NCBI GenBank assembly: GCA_027592025.1 | Contig: JAQCIQ010000008.1 | Location: forward strand, 1-64,000 | Source: Bacteroidota bacterium | Lineage (GTDB): Bacteria; Bacteroidota; Bacteroidia; Flavobacteriales; Flavobacteriaceae | Length of the DNA: 64,000 nt | Direction: 5' to 3' | Part shown: piece after piece, positions 20,643 through 29,093 of the stretch | How the letters are laid out: the number at the start of each line of letters is the position of its first letter | Position numbering within the stretch: the first letter of the stretch is position 1 | Program-made: the position numbers and the translations under genes | The notes under the pieces: generated by a model | The model's input: only the letters and a program-made list of their open reading frames with translations | What the model was told of the DNA's origin: nothing | The model's database searches: none

Positions 20643-21217
20643 TGATTCAAGAAAAACTAGTTGTCTTTTCAGCTCCTTCAGGGTCGGGCAAAACCACAAT
20701 AGTTAGACATTTGCTAACTGTCGAAACCTTGCCTTTGGCTTTTTCTATTTCGGCCACTACCAGAGCACCCCGTGGCAAGGAAATAAATGGAAAAGACTAC
20801 TATTTTTTATCGGTTGAAGAGTTTAAGGAGCGCATTGAACAGGGCCATTTTTTGGAATGGGAAGAAGTATATCCCAATCAATATTATGGCACCCTTAAAA
20901 GCGAGGTAGTTCGCTTGTGGCAAAGTGGTAAAGCCGTTTTGTTCGACTTGGATGTCGTTGGAGGATTGGCCATCAAACGCCAGTTCCCAGAACAAACCTT
21001 AGCGATTTTTGTTCAACCCCCGAATTTGGAAACTCTCATTGAGCGGTTGAAAAATAGAAAAACGGAAGATCAAATTGCCCTTAATAAAAGAATTGACAAG
21101 GCTCCTGCCGAAATGGTTCAAGCCAAATTCTTTGACGCTATTCTCATCAACGACGACTTAGAACAGGCATTTGAAAAGGCCTCTAGTTTAGTTTCCAATT
21201 TTTTAAATTCCGATTGA
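20642..21217 (+). CDS. gmk: Guanylate kinase
   Basis: This 191-residue enzyme phosphorylates GMP (and dGMP) to the diphosphate with ATP. The P-loop is SAPSGSGKTTIV (about 10-21). The GMP-binding region contains SISATTRAPRGKEINGKDYYF (across about 34-54), followed by FLEWEEVYPNQYYGT (about 70-84). The lid and C-terminus are of normal length. The gene is coupled to yicC upstream (TAATG overlap) and nadD downstream (TGATG overlap), a yicC-gmk-nadD order that recurs in Bacteroidota. Confidence 0.96.
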   Translation: MIQEKLVVFSAPSGSGKTTIVRHLLTVETLPLAFSISATTRAPRGKEINGKDYYFLSVEEFKERIEQGHFLEWEEVYPNQYYGTLKSEVVRLWQSGKAVLFDLDVVGGLAIKRQFPEQTLAIFVQPPNLETLIERLKNRKTEDQIALNKRIDKAPAEMVQAKFFDAILINDDLEQAFEKASSLVSNFLNSD

Positions 21218-21798
21218 TGAAAGTGGGTTTGTTTTTTGGTTCTTTCAACCCTATTCACGTTGGGCATGTGATTATTGCCAATCACATGGTTGAATTTACC
21301 GATTTGGATGAGGTATGGTTGGTTGTCAGTCCTCAAAATCCTTTCAAAACCAAGGCCAGTTTATTGCATCAAAACCACCGATTGGATTTGGTATTTCGAG
21401 CAACAGAGGATTATCTCAAAATCAAACCAAGTGATATTGAATTTCAGCTGCCTCAACCAAGTTATACCAGCACCACACTTGCTTATCTCGAAGAAAAATA
21501 CCCTCAGCATCAATTCGCGTTGATCATGGGGGCAGATAATTTGGTATCGCTCCACAAATGGCACAATTCGAAATGGTTGATGGACAATTTTTCTATTTAC
21601 GTTTATCCCCGTCTTGGGCATGAGAAAATTCCGGTAGACTATCCTACGGCCAAAAACATTCAAATGGTCAAAGCTCCAATAGTTGAAATTTCTGCCTCTC
21701 AAATCCGTGCCGCAATAGCATCGGGCAAGTCTGTCAAATCTTTGATTCCAGAGAAGGCTTGGCAATATTTAGATGAGATGAATTTTTATAAATCCTGA
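21217..21798 (+). CDS. nadD: Nicotinate-nucleotide adenylyltransferase
   Basis: This 193-residue enzyme transfers AMP from ATP to nicotinate mononucleotide, the penultimate step of NAD synthesis. It has the nucleotidyltransferase HxGH-type motif in GLFFGSFNPIHVGHVIIAN (4-22), the substrate loop MGADNLVSLHKWHN and the second ATP motif EISASQIRAAIASGK (ISxSxIR). The ATG at 21217 overlaps the gmk TGA; extension by one codon to 21214 would need a TTG. It is the last gene of the unit. Confidence 0.95.
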   Translation: MKVGLFFGSFNPIHVGHVIIANHMVEFTDLDEVWLVVSPQNPFKTKASLLHQNHRLDLVFRATEDYLKIKPSDIEFQLPQPSYTSTTLAYLEEKYPQHQFALIMGADNLVSLHKWHNSKWLMDNFSIYVYPRLGHEKIPVDYPTAKNIQMVKAPIVEISASQIRAAIASGKSVKSLIPEKAWQYLDEMNFYKS

Positions 21799-21825
21799 TC
21801 GATTAGTCGGTATTCGATTTTTTAT

Positions 21826-21833
21826 TAACTTTG
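21826..21833 (+). promoter_or_regulatory. Candidate -7 box (TAACTTTG) upstream of the first PPK2 gene
   Basis: TAACTTTG matches TAnnTTTG in the 169-base gap between nadD and the first PPK2 gene, but it would give a leader of about 130 bases and has no clear -33 element. Treat it as tentative. No 11-bp repeat like the porin Pho-type box is visible here. Confidence 0.3.
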
Positions 21834-21967
21834 AGTCATCAGATCCCAAATCTGCCCTACAAATCGACTATCTCTAGCCGTTCGTTTTTCATAGACTGCG
21901 GTGGTTTTTTCCTCAATTGATTTGTCTTGCATTTTAGGGTTCTCATTTTTTAATCTGAGCCTAATTT

Positions 21968-22819
21968 ATGTTAACACAAAAGGATTTTTTTCACCACAAA
22001 ACCTCAGAAGCATTTCTTGAAACCCTCAAGACAAAAGTGGATCCCTCAATGTATGAGGAGATTGTTCAAACCATTCATTATGAAAAAGAGTTGCAATTAC
22101 TCCAAGCTGAATTGGTTGACTTTCAGCAATGGGTAGCCAAAACCAAAAGGCGTGTTTGCATCCTTTTTGAAGGCCGCGATGCCTCAGGAAAAGGCGGGGC
22201 AATCCGGCGCTTTTCCGAACACTTGAACCCTCGCTTGATGCGGGTAGTGGCTTTGACTAAACCAACCGACATTGAAAAAGGTCAGTGGTACTTTAGAAGA
22301 TACATCCGAGAACTTCCCGAGCCAGGGGAAATTGTGTTCTTTGACCGCAGTTGGTATAACCGTGCCGTTGTTGAACCAGTCATGGGTTTTTGCACAAAAA
22401 CACAATACGAGCAATTCATGGTTCAAGTTCCTGAATTCGAGCACATGCTATATGAAGATGGTGTTGACATTATCAAGTTTTGGTTCTCCATTTCTAAAGA
22501 AGAGTAGAATCGACGATTCAATTCAAGGCTTCAAAACACCCTAAAGCAATGGAAATTCAGTGAGGTTGACAAAGAAGGTCAAATTTTGTGGAACAAGTAC
22601 ACCCACTACAAAGAGCAAATGTTAGGTAAAACACACACCACTTTTTGTCCTTGGGTTATTGTCAAGTCAAACGTCAAAGAGTCTGCCCGATTGGAAAGTA
22701 TTAGACATGTTTTGTCTCGATTTAATTACGATGGGAAAGGGAATTCTGGAACTGATATCATGCCCGACCCAAATGTTGTCCAACGCTATCACCGCATGGT
22801 AAAACAAATTGACCAATGA
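21968..22819 (+). pseudogene. Polyphosphate kinase 2 (PPK2) family gene interrupted by an in-frame TAG
   Basis: PPK2 enzymes move phosphate between polyphosphate and nucleotides. The frame encodes a near-complete 283-residue protein but contains TAG at 22505-22507, after SISKEE (codon 180). Reading continues in the same frame with NRRFNSRLQNTLKQWKFSEV and on to the stop at 22817, with no other stop or shift. Walker A is in LFEGRDASGKGGAIRR (about 61-76). The second motif region has FFDRSWYNRAVVEPVMGFC (about 124-142). The tandem paralogue has glutamine at the stop position (SISKNEQISRF), so CAG to TAG is the simplest change. The truncated 179-residue product keeps both kinase motifs but loses the last third. 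The end overlaps the next PPK2 start (ATGA). Confidence 0.85.
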
Positions 22820-23580
22820 TCCAACTATCCGACAAAAACATCAAGGCTCTGAACACAAAAAAGGGTATTATACTTTTTTTGCAAGAGAACTTAAAGCCCA
22901 TCAAAACCCTGCGAACCATTCAATATGAATCTCGCATGAAGAAACTTCAAGAAGAATTGATTAAACTTCAGCATTGGGTGGTTAATGAAAATGAAAAAGT
23001 TGTTATTCTTTTCGAGGGTCGAGACGCCGCGGGCAAAGGCGGTGCCATACGAAGAATAACTGAACATCTCAATCCTCGCGAATTTAGGGTTGTTGCCCTT
23101 CCGAAACCCACCTATGAAGAAAAGGGACAATGGTATTTTCAACGCTACGTTAATCAACTGCCGAGAGAAGGGAAGATTGTCTTTTTTGATCGAAGCTGGT
23201 ATAACAGAGCCATTGTAGAGCCTGTGAACAGGTTTTGCACCAAAAAGGAATACGATATTTTCATGAATCAGGTCAATGAATTTGAGAGAATGATCACGGA
23301 GTCTGGAATTCGTTTGATCAAATTTTATTTTTCAATTTCAAAGAACGAGCAAATCAGCCGCTTCGAAGACATCCAAAATAGCCCTCTTAAAAAATGGAAA
23401 ATCAGTAAGGTCGATCAAAAGGCCATCAAATTATGGGATTCTTATACGAGATACAAACTGCGGATGTTTGAAAAAACGAATACCGCAATCGCACCTTGGA
23501 TAGTTATAGAAGGCAATGGCAAAATGAAAGCGCGCATTAATGCCATCAAGCACATTCTAAAAGTTATCCCTTACAAGTAG
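22816..23580 (+). CDS. Polyphosphate kinase 2 (PPK2) family protein
   Basis: This 254-residue intact PPK2 is a P-loop kinase that uses polyphosphate to phosphorylate nucleotides, or the reverse. Walker A is in LFEGRDAAGKGGAIRRITEHL (starting about residue 66). The second landmark is VFFDRSWYNRAIVEPVNRFC, followed by IKFYFSISKNEQISRF and the C-terminal YKLRMFEKTNTAIAPWIVI. Length and motifs fit the single-domain class I-type PPK2; direction and nucleotide preference cannot be read. It overlaps the interrupted upstream paralogue by 4 bases (ATGA) and so is probably translated by coupling to the 3' part of that gene. A premature stop upstream could reduce its expression. It ends at a hairpin shared with the convergent PiT gene. 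Confidence 0.92.
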   Translation: MIQLSDKNIKALNTKKGIILFLQENLKPIKTLRTIQYESRMKKLQEELIKLQHWVVNENEKVVILFEGRDAAGKGGAIRRITEHLNPREFRVVALPKPTYEEKGQWYFQRYVNQLPREGKIVFFDRSWYNRAIVEPVNRFCTKKEYDIFMNQVNEFERMITESGIRLIKFYFSISKNEQISRFEDIQNSPLKKWKISKVDQKAIKLWDSYTRYKLRMFEKTNTAIAPWIVIEGNGKMKARINAIKHILKVIPYK

Positions 23581-23601
23581 GTCTTCATGGCATAACTCGA
23601 C

Positions 23602-23642
23602 AAAAAAAGAAACCCTCTTTGAAATATTTCAAAGAGGGTTTC
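23602..23642 (-). terminator. Terminator of the PiT gene built on a perfect 34-bp palindrome
   Basis: Bases 23609-23642 form a perfect inverted repeat with 17-base arms (GAAACCCTCTTTGAAAT and its complement). Read on the minus strand it is followed by seven T (A7 at 23602-23608), so it terminates the PiT transcript. On the plus strand it lacks a T-run but should still slow transcription from the PPK2 pair. Confidence 0.9.
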
Positions 23643-23670
23643 GCCCTTAAAGACTACTTGTTAGTTTAGC

Positions 23671-25956
23671 CTATTCTTCTTTCTTATCTTCAACAGAAAT
23701 CGTTGCCGGAGGCACTGAGCTATCATGTGCGTTGTGATATTCTTCCAGCAAATTCATGATTGAATTGATAAGATCCTTGGTCTCCAAAAGAATACTGAAG
23801 TAAAGTGCGGTGTTCTTAGGGTTAGAGACTTCTGTTCGGGTTCTGTTGACCTGACTTTTGATCTTCTCTTTCACCAAATCATAGACTACCTTTTTCTCGT
23901 TGATGATTTTTCCTATTTCCTCAAAAGAGCCCGACTTGAAGGCATTTTGAGTATCGGAAAACAAAATTTCCAACTTGTCATAGATTTCTCTCAGTTCCTT
24001 GACTTGATTGAACTTTAGTTTTTTGTGATTATTGTTGACGTGCTTGTAGGAAATTTTTGAAATGAGTTCAAGAGATTGAGTAATGTCTTGAAGATACCCC
24101 AATATGTTGATGTAAAAACCACTCGCCTCAACGCTCGATTCATCCAGATTCTTAATAAAAAAGAAAATGTTATCACGCAGGTCATCCACCTCTTCAGTTA
24201 GCTTGACAACCTGTTTTTTACTTTTTTTAAGAGTAGACAATTTTTGTGTGGCTAATCCTCCAACTGCATTTTCATAAATTTGATTGGTGCGCTTGACTAC
24301 GTTAGCGATATTTTTAGCACTTTCAACAATAACACCCTGAACAGAGCTACTTTCTGTCTTCGTCAATCGGTCCTCTTCAACTGCTTTGTTATGTCGACCC
24401 TTATGCACAACAAAATTATTATACAGTAATACTGCAGTAATAATCAGTAAAATTGGAATGACTAATTCAGGATTCAAGTTGATTAACAAAACCACGAGTG
24501 CAGACGCAAAAAAAGCCGCAATTGCAGTACCAAACCAACCGCCTATTACGTTAAAAACACCAGCTACCCGATATACCGCACTGTCACTCCCCCAAGCTCT
24601 GTCGGCCAAGGAAGATCCCATTGCCACCATAAAGGTAACATAGGTGGTCGAAAGCGGCAATTTCATTGATGTAGCAAGGGCAATCAAAATCCCCGCAACC
24701 ATCAAATTGACACAGGCGCGGATCATGTCGAAAGCAGGAGCCTCCAAACTCTGGTCTTTTGACATAACGACCTCTGAGGTTTCAAACCTTTTATTGATTT
24801 TATCCTTTACATACTTGGGAACTACTGGACTAAAGTACTCTGACAACTGGGAAAGTCCTTTTACCAAGCTTCTTGAAAGTAGGTTGGGCTCAAATTTCTC
24901 ATGAGTTTCACCTTGGCGTGACAAACTGATTTCCGTTTCTGTAACAGTTTTCGCCTTTTTTGACAACAACAAGGTAGCCACCATGACACCTCCTGAAATG
25001 AAAAGAAGCATGGGTTCTGCCGGGACTTTTGACTCCAATACTCCCATAGAGAAGGATGAAGTTCCAGCCCCAGAGGATATCCACGCTTCATAGGAGTGAT
25101 AGGCCGCCATTGGAACGCCAATAAAGTTAACCAAGTCATTGCCCGAAAAGGACAATGCCAAGCCGAAAGTTCCTACCGCAATCACGAAAAAAAGTACCGA
25201 TTTTTTAAAAATCAATTCAAATAAATAGGAAAATAAGACCCAAAAAAGAAATCCTCCTAAAACAATAAGCTGCTCTCTGCCTTCAATCAAAACCTTCAAA
25301 TCCCCGTAATATGGCGTCCCTTTTAATCCTTTAAGGAAAATGAAATAGGTGATTGCTATTAAAGCCAATCCGCCGAAAAGTGGCCCAAAGTACTTCAGTG
25401 TTTTTTGAGTATTGAACGAGAACAAAACGCGAGACACCCATTGGACAAAGGCCCCTACCGAAAATGCAATCACAACGGACAAGAGAATTCCAGTGATAAT
25501 CTCCGTTGCTTTTTTGGTGTTGATAAAGCTAGGAAGATCTGCCAAGGTGAGTGCATCGGATTGAGAAATTTTGAAGAGAGACATCATTACCGCGGCACCC
25601 AATAAATTGAAAACAATCGAAACCGTTGTCGAAGTAGGTAAGCCGAGCGTATTGAAAAAATCTAATAATAGAACGTCTGTAATCATAACCGCAATAAAAA
25701 TGATCATGATCTCGTCGAACATAAATTGCCCTGGTACAAAAATTCCATTCCGTGCAACTTCCATCATGCCACTAGAAAATACAGCACCAATAAAAATTCC
25801 CAAACTGGCGACCGCCATTATGGTGCGGAATGAAATAGCTTTAGAACCGATTGCTGAATTCAGAAAATTCACCGCATCGTTACTAACGCCAACAACAATG
25901 TCTATTACTGCTAGAATTGCGATGGCTATCAAAATAAATAAATAAATATTATCCAT
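23671..25956 (-). CDS. PiT-family inorganic phosphate transporter with PhoU-like C-terminal region
   Basis: This 761-residue inner-membrane low-affinity phosphate permease is driven by H+ or Na+. It shows the two PiT repeats: GVSNDAVNFLNSAIGSKAIS (23-42) followed by the LGLPTSTTVSIVFNLLGAAV block, and the later LATSMKLPLSTTYVTFMVAM, GSSLADRAWG block. About 12 hydrophobic segments are visible, with a cytoplasmic loop around residues 330-400. The last 220 residues are hydrophilic, helical and PhoU-like (EVDDLRDNIFFFIKNLDESS), which is unusual compared with short PiT proteins but known in Bacteroidota. It lies 57 bases after the phosphate porin on the same strand and probably shares its Pho-type promoter. 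Confidence 0.92.
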   Translation of the reverse strand: MDNIYLFILIAIAILAVIDIVVGVSNDAVNFLNSAIGSKAISFRTIMAVASLGIFIGAVFSSGMMEVARNGIFVPGQFMFDEIMIIFIAVMITDVLLLDFFNTLGLPTSTTVSIVFNLLGAAVMMSLFKISQSDALTLADLPSFINTKKATEIITGILLSVVIAFSVGAFVQWVSRVLFSFNTQKTLKYFGPLFGGLALIAITYFIFLKGLKGTPYYGDLKVLIEGREQLIVLGGFLFWVLFSYLFELIFKKSVLFFVIAVGTFGLALSFSGNDLVNFIGVPMAAYHSYEAWISSGAGTSSFSMGVLESKVPAEPMLLFISGGVMVATLLLSKKAKTVTETEISLSRQGETHEKFEPNLLSRSLVKGLSQLSEYFSPVVPKYVKDKINKRFETSEVVMSKDQSLEAPAFDMIRACVNLMVAGILIALATSMKLPLSTTYVTFMVAMGSSLADRAWGSDSAVYRVAGVFNVIGGWFGTAIAAFFASALVVLLINLNPELVIPILLIITAVLLYNNFVVHKGRHNKAVEEDRLTKTESSSVQGVIVESAKNIANVVKRTNQIYENAVGGLATQKLSTLKKSKKQVVKLTEEVDDLRDNIFFFIKNLDESSVEASGFYINILGYLQDITQSLELISKISYKHVNNNHKKLKFNQVKELREIYDKLEILFSDTQNAFKSGSFEEIGKIINEKKVVYDLVKEKIKSQVNRTRTEVSNPKNTALYFSILLETKDLINSIMNLLEEYHNAHDSSVPPATISVEDKKEE

Positions 25957-26013
25957 AGTTGTTTATTAAGACTGCGTAGGCCTTGTCAGCCTCCGTAGTT
26001 AAGGTTGTTAGTA

Positions 26014-27204
26014 TTAAAAATGAATGTCAAATTGTAATCGATATATAATGTGACTGTTGTCATCAACAACATCTCTGTAGCTAATGTCAGACTGAACTTT
26101 TAATTTGTGACCTGATAAATATTTAGAAACCCCAACAGTGTATTCCTTCTCGCCGTTGTCTCCAAAAATTTTGTCATCAAACTTTACGTTCGTGTATCGC
26201 CCAGACAGTTCGAAGTTATTGGTAAACAAATAACCTGTTTGAAGGTTGATTGCCTTGCCAACTTTTACCACGTCTCCTGTCAAAGTCCCGTCAGAATTTT
26301 TTGCAAAGGGGTCGTCCGAAGTTCTATCGGCATATTCTGCCATGAATGAAAAACCTTTATGCTTGTACATGGCATCCACAAACAAAGTGGAAATGTCGGT
26401 TTCAAAATAGCCAACATAATTGGTCATATAACTGCCTAAATTGCTCCGGTCCTTTACTGCATTATTATTGAAGTCATAGGAAACCCCAACTGCTAATTTG
26501 GGCTTTGGCTCTCTTTTTAAATCAGATCCGCTGTAGTCTCCACTGCCACTAAATGTCCCAAATGGAAGAAATTCTAAACGGCCAGTGTACTGATGACCTC
26601 CTAAATTTTTTCTAGTGATATTTCGACCTTCTCCTTGAGAAACAGCAAATATTTCTCTAACTACAAAGTCATTTGAAAGTATAAAATGGTGTCTCAATTG
26701 CACCCCAAGATCACGGTCAATATTAAATCGACTGTTTAGCAAAGAGCGATCGACCAGCTGCATGTTGCCCGAAGAAATGACACGTTCTCGGTTTCCAGGC
26801 AATTTGGTTTGCCCAAACCATAACTCAAAATTTCCTGAAAAATTCCAATTGACCATGGCGTCTAGAATCAATAGCGGGGCATTTTGAGTTTGGGACGATG
26901 CTCCTGCAAGGTCTCTGTTGGACAATCCAAGTTCAATCTTATATTTCAATTTAGGGGAATAAGCAAAGCCATCAAACTTGAGTCTTGCTCTTCTTATCAA
27001 AAAATCAGATTCATTGGGTGTTTTTTTCTCCCAATCTACTGTGGTCAAAAACTGCATTCTAGTAGCCACTTTCATAGTCCAACTGCTGTCTTTGCCAGCT
27101 AAATTTAATATTCCATTTCCAAAAGAAGGAGATTGAATCTCTTGAGCTGAAAGGAAAGTAAGCGAAAAAAATACTCATAGTAGGGATAGATTTGAAGGTT
27201 TCAT
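26014..27204 (-). pseudogene. Phosphate-selective porin (OprO/OprP-like) with a stop in the signal-peptide coding region
   Basis: This is a beta-barrel porin of about 396 codons. From the ATG at 27204 the frame reads MKPSNLSLL, then TGA (27175-27177), then VFFSLTFLSAQEIQSPSFGN, and continues uninterrupted to the TAA at 26014. The sequence after the stop completes an ordinary signal peptide, so the gene appears to carry one nonsense change. A T7 run (minus strand, 27165-27171) offers a second reading: an ATG at 27211 or 27178 in another frame joins the barrel frame if one T is lost. Internal ATG starts at 27075 would give a mature-like barrel without a signal. Barrel features fit the OprO/P family (RRARLKFDGFAYSPKLKYKI, FELWFGQTKLPGNRERVISS, C-terminal FDIHF). 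Confidence 0.8.
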
Positions 27205-27240
27205 TATGCATTAATGCAAAAAGTAAATTAAAAACCCTAT

Positions 27241-27279
27241 TGTTAGCCCTGTGTTAAGTAGGGGTTAATTGAATGTTAA
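27241..27279 (-). promoter_or_regulatory. Pho-box-like array: four TTAACA-type direct repeats with 11-bp period
   Basis: On the minus strand, four hexamers (TTAACA, TTAACC, TTAACA, CTAACA) occupy plus positions 27274-27279, 27263-27268, 27252-27257 and 27241-27246, so each is exactly 11 bases from the next. A weak fifth copy lies at 27285-27290. The nearest repeat is 36 bases before the porin ATG and 15 bases from a -7-like TACTTTTTG (27217-27225). PhoB/PhoP-family regulators bind direct repeats with an 11-bp period (TTAACA-like in Bacillus). The site and the porin-PiT genes behind it suggest phosphate-starvation control; the binding protein is not in the window. Confidence 0.7.
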
Positions 27280-27329
27280 ATTTAGGTTCGAGTTTTAAAA
27301 TAAAGCCCCCTAAAGCGTCTAAGCCCATT

Positions 27330-29093
27330 TTACTTGTCATTACTGTCTAAGATGGTATCCATTTTTCCATAGAGCAACTCTGCAACGGTAATCAATTTTC
27401 TGATCATGTCGTTTACATTCGTGTTGTCATTAAACAGGGAGGAGGCCATTTCTGCTGTGATCAAATCTTTTCTAATCAGATTGTCAATTGACTCATTGCT
27501 GTGTCTGATATTGTCCTTGGCTTCCAATTTCAAATCCGTCAATTTATTGCCGTATTCGTCCGCATTTTCTTCGGTTCTAAACAAATAAATCACCCTTAGT
27601 ACCTTGGTTACTTTTGCTCTAAAATGGTTGTATTCTTCAAGTAAATAAGGATTTCCTAACGATAACGATCGACTTACGTTTTTGTTAATTTCTCTCACAT
27701 CATTGAGGATTTCAACCATTTTACGATTGGCAATTTTTATTTCACTCACCGCTTGGTTTTGTTTTTCACTGAGGTTCAATTTACTCTGAATGGCCGTTGC
27801 ATATTTAATGATTTCGCCATAAATGGTTTTCACCTTTTTGTAGTACAACTCTTCAACATCAATATTCATGTCCTCTGTTGACTTTTTGATGATCTTTTTG
27901 ATCTTCTGGTCAGTCTTGATGTCATCACGATGGATGTTCAAGGCATGTGAAACAATTTCGAAAATGGCATTTTTAAACAAGTCCTTAGACTCCTTGAGCA
28001 AGGATTCTACCGCAGAGGTAGGGAATTGCATGGCCGCTTCGAACAAGTATTTTGGTCTGGCAATATCCGTTGACGCATTGTCTTTGATGACCATGATTAA
28101 AAAACGTTCAAGCCTACTGATAAACGGAACGAACAACAGGACTCCAATCACATTAAAAATGGTGTGAAAAACGGCCAATTTTAAGGTATAATCATCGCTC
28201 GCAATACCCACTGTTTCCGCAAAAAGCCTTACGAATTTGGCCAAAGGAAAGATAAAGGCAAGTGCTACAATACCTGTCAAAACGTTAAAAATGAAATGTG
28301 CTCCAGCCAGCCTCTTCCCAGCGACGTTAGAAGTCAATGATCCCAAAATTGCCGTTATGGTAGTCCCTACATTGGCTCCAATGGCAAGTGCCAAGGCGTT
28401 TTCATATTGAATTTGTTGTGCGGCAAGTGCTGTCAATATCAAAGCCAAAGTAGCACTGCTCGACTGAAGAATTGTGGTTATTATGACGCCTAAGCCTGCA
28501 TAAATCAAAGCTCCCAAAAAACCTGAAACAGCAAATTCTTTGAGATCGATGTAATCTTTAAACACATCAAACCCCTCTTTCATGTAGTGAATCCCCAAAA
28601 AGAAAAACCCCAATCCTGCCAAAACATTTCCAATGCCTTTGTAGGTGTTCTTTTTTTGAAACGAAAAAATCAAACCAAAAATCAAAACTGGCAAAGCCAA
28701 TGATGATATTTTGAATTTTAATCCAAACGCAGCCACCAGCCAAGCCGTTGCCGTCGTTCCAATATTGGCTCCAAAAATCAATCCAATACCTCCCGATAAA
28801 TTGATCAAGCCAGCGCTAATAAATGAAATGGTGATAACAGAAACCAAAGAACTCGATTGAATAAACGCCCTAACAACTGCTCCGGTAGTGATGCTTTTAT
28901 ACAGCTTGTCTGTGGCTTTCTTTAAAACATTTTGAAGCGGTCCTTTCGTAAAAGTTTTAAATCCTTCTTCGAGCATAATCATACCGAAAAGCAGAATTGA
29001 TACTCCGGCTAAAATCGTTTGAACGTTGGGATTGAAGAACAGAAAGAAACTCAGAATTACAAGAAAGGATAGAAAAAGAATTCTCTTTAACAT
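27330..29093 (-). CDS. Na/Pi cotransporter family protein (NptA/YjbB-like) with PhoU-type tail
   Basis: This 587-residue sodium-coupled phosphate transporter family protein (Na_Pi_cotrans repeats) is in the inner membrane. The two characteristic QSSS repeats are visible: AFIQSSSLVSVITISFISAG (about 94-113) with GANIGTTATAWLVA, and TTILQSSSATLALILTALAA with GANVGTTITAILGS. The last 200 residues are helical and PhoU-like (FEAAMQFPTSAVESLLKES, NIDVEELYYKKVKTIYGEII). Members can import or export phosphate; direction is not readable. The start is placed at the ATG at 29093 because the first 20 residues of the longer frame are unlike the family and precede the first membrane helix. It is transcribed towards the porin, but the Pho-type array lies after its stop. 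Confidence 0.9.
   Translation of the reverse strand: MLKRILFLSFLVILSFFLFFNPNVQTILAGVSILLFGMIMLEEGFKTFTKGPLQNVLKKATDKLYKSITTGAVVRAFIQSSSLVSVITISFISAGLINLSGGIGLIFGANIGTTATAWLVAAFGLKFKISSLALPVLIFGLIFSFQKKNTYKGIGNVLAGLGFFFLGIHYMKEGFDVFKDYIDLKEFAVSGFLGALIYAGLGVIITTILQSSSATLALILTALAAQQIQYENALALAIGANVGTTITAILGSLTSNVAGKRLAGAHFIFNVLTGIVALAFIFPLAKFVRLFAETVGIASDDYTLKLAVFHTIFNVIGVLLFVPFISRLERFLIMVIKDNASTDIARPKYLFEAAMQFPTSAVESLLKESKDLFKNAIFEIVSHALNIHRDDIKTDQKIKKIIKKSTEDMNIDVEELYYKKVKTIYGEIIKYATAIQSKLNLSEKQNQAVSEIKIANRKMVEILNDVREINKNVSRSLSLGNPYLLEEYNHFRAKVTKVLRVIYLFRTEENADEYGNKLTDLKLEAKDNIRHSNESIDNLIRKDLITAEMASSLFNDNTNVNDMIRKLITVAELLYGKMDTILDSNDK

Noticed and set aside
25571-25945. 124-codon plus-strand frame opposite the 5' part of the PiT gene
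   Set aside because: Antisense to membrane-segment coding sequence, so its composition is a by-product; no start region or homology is recognised.
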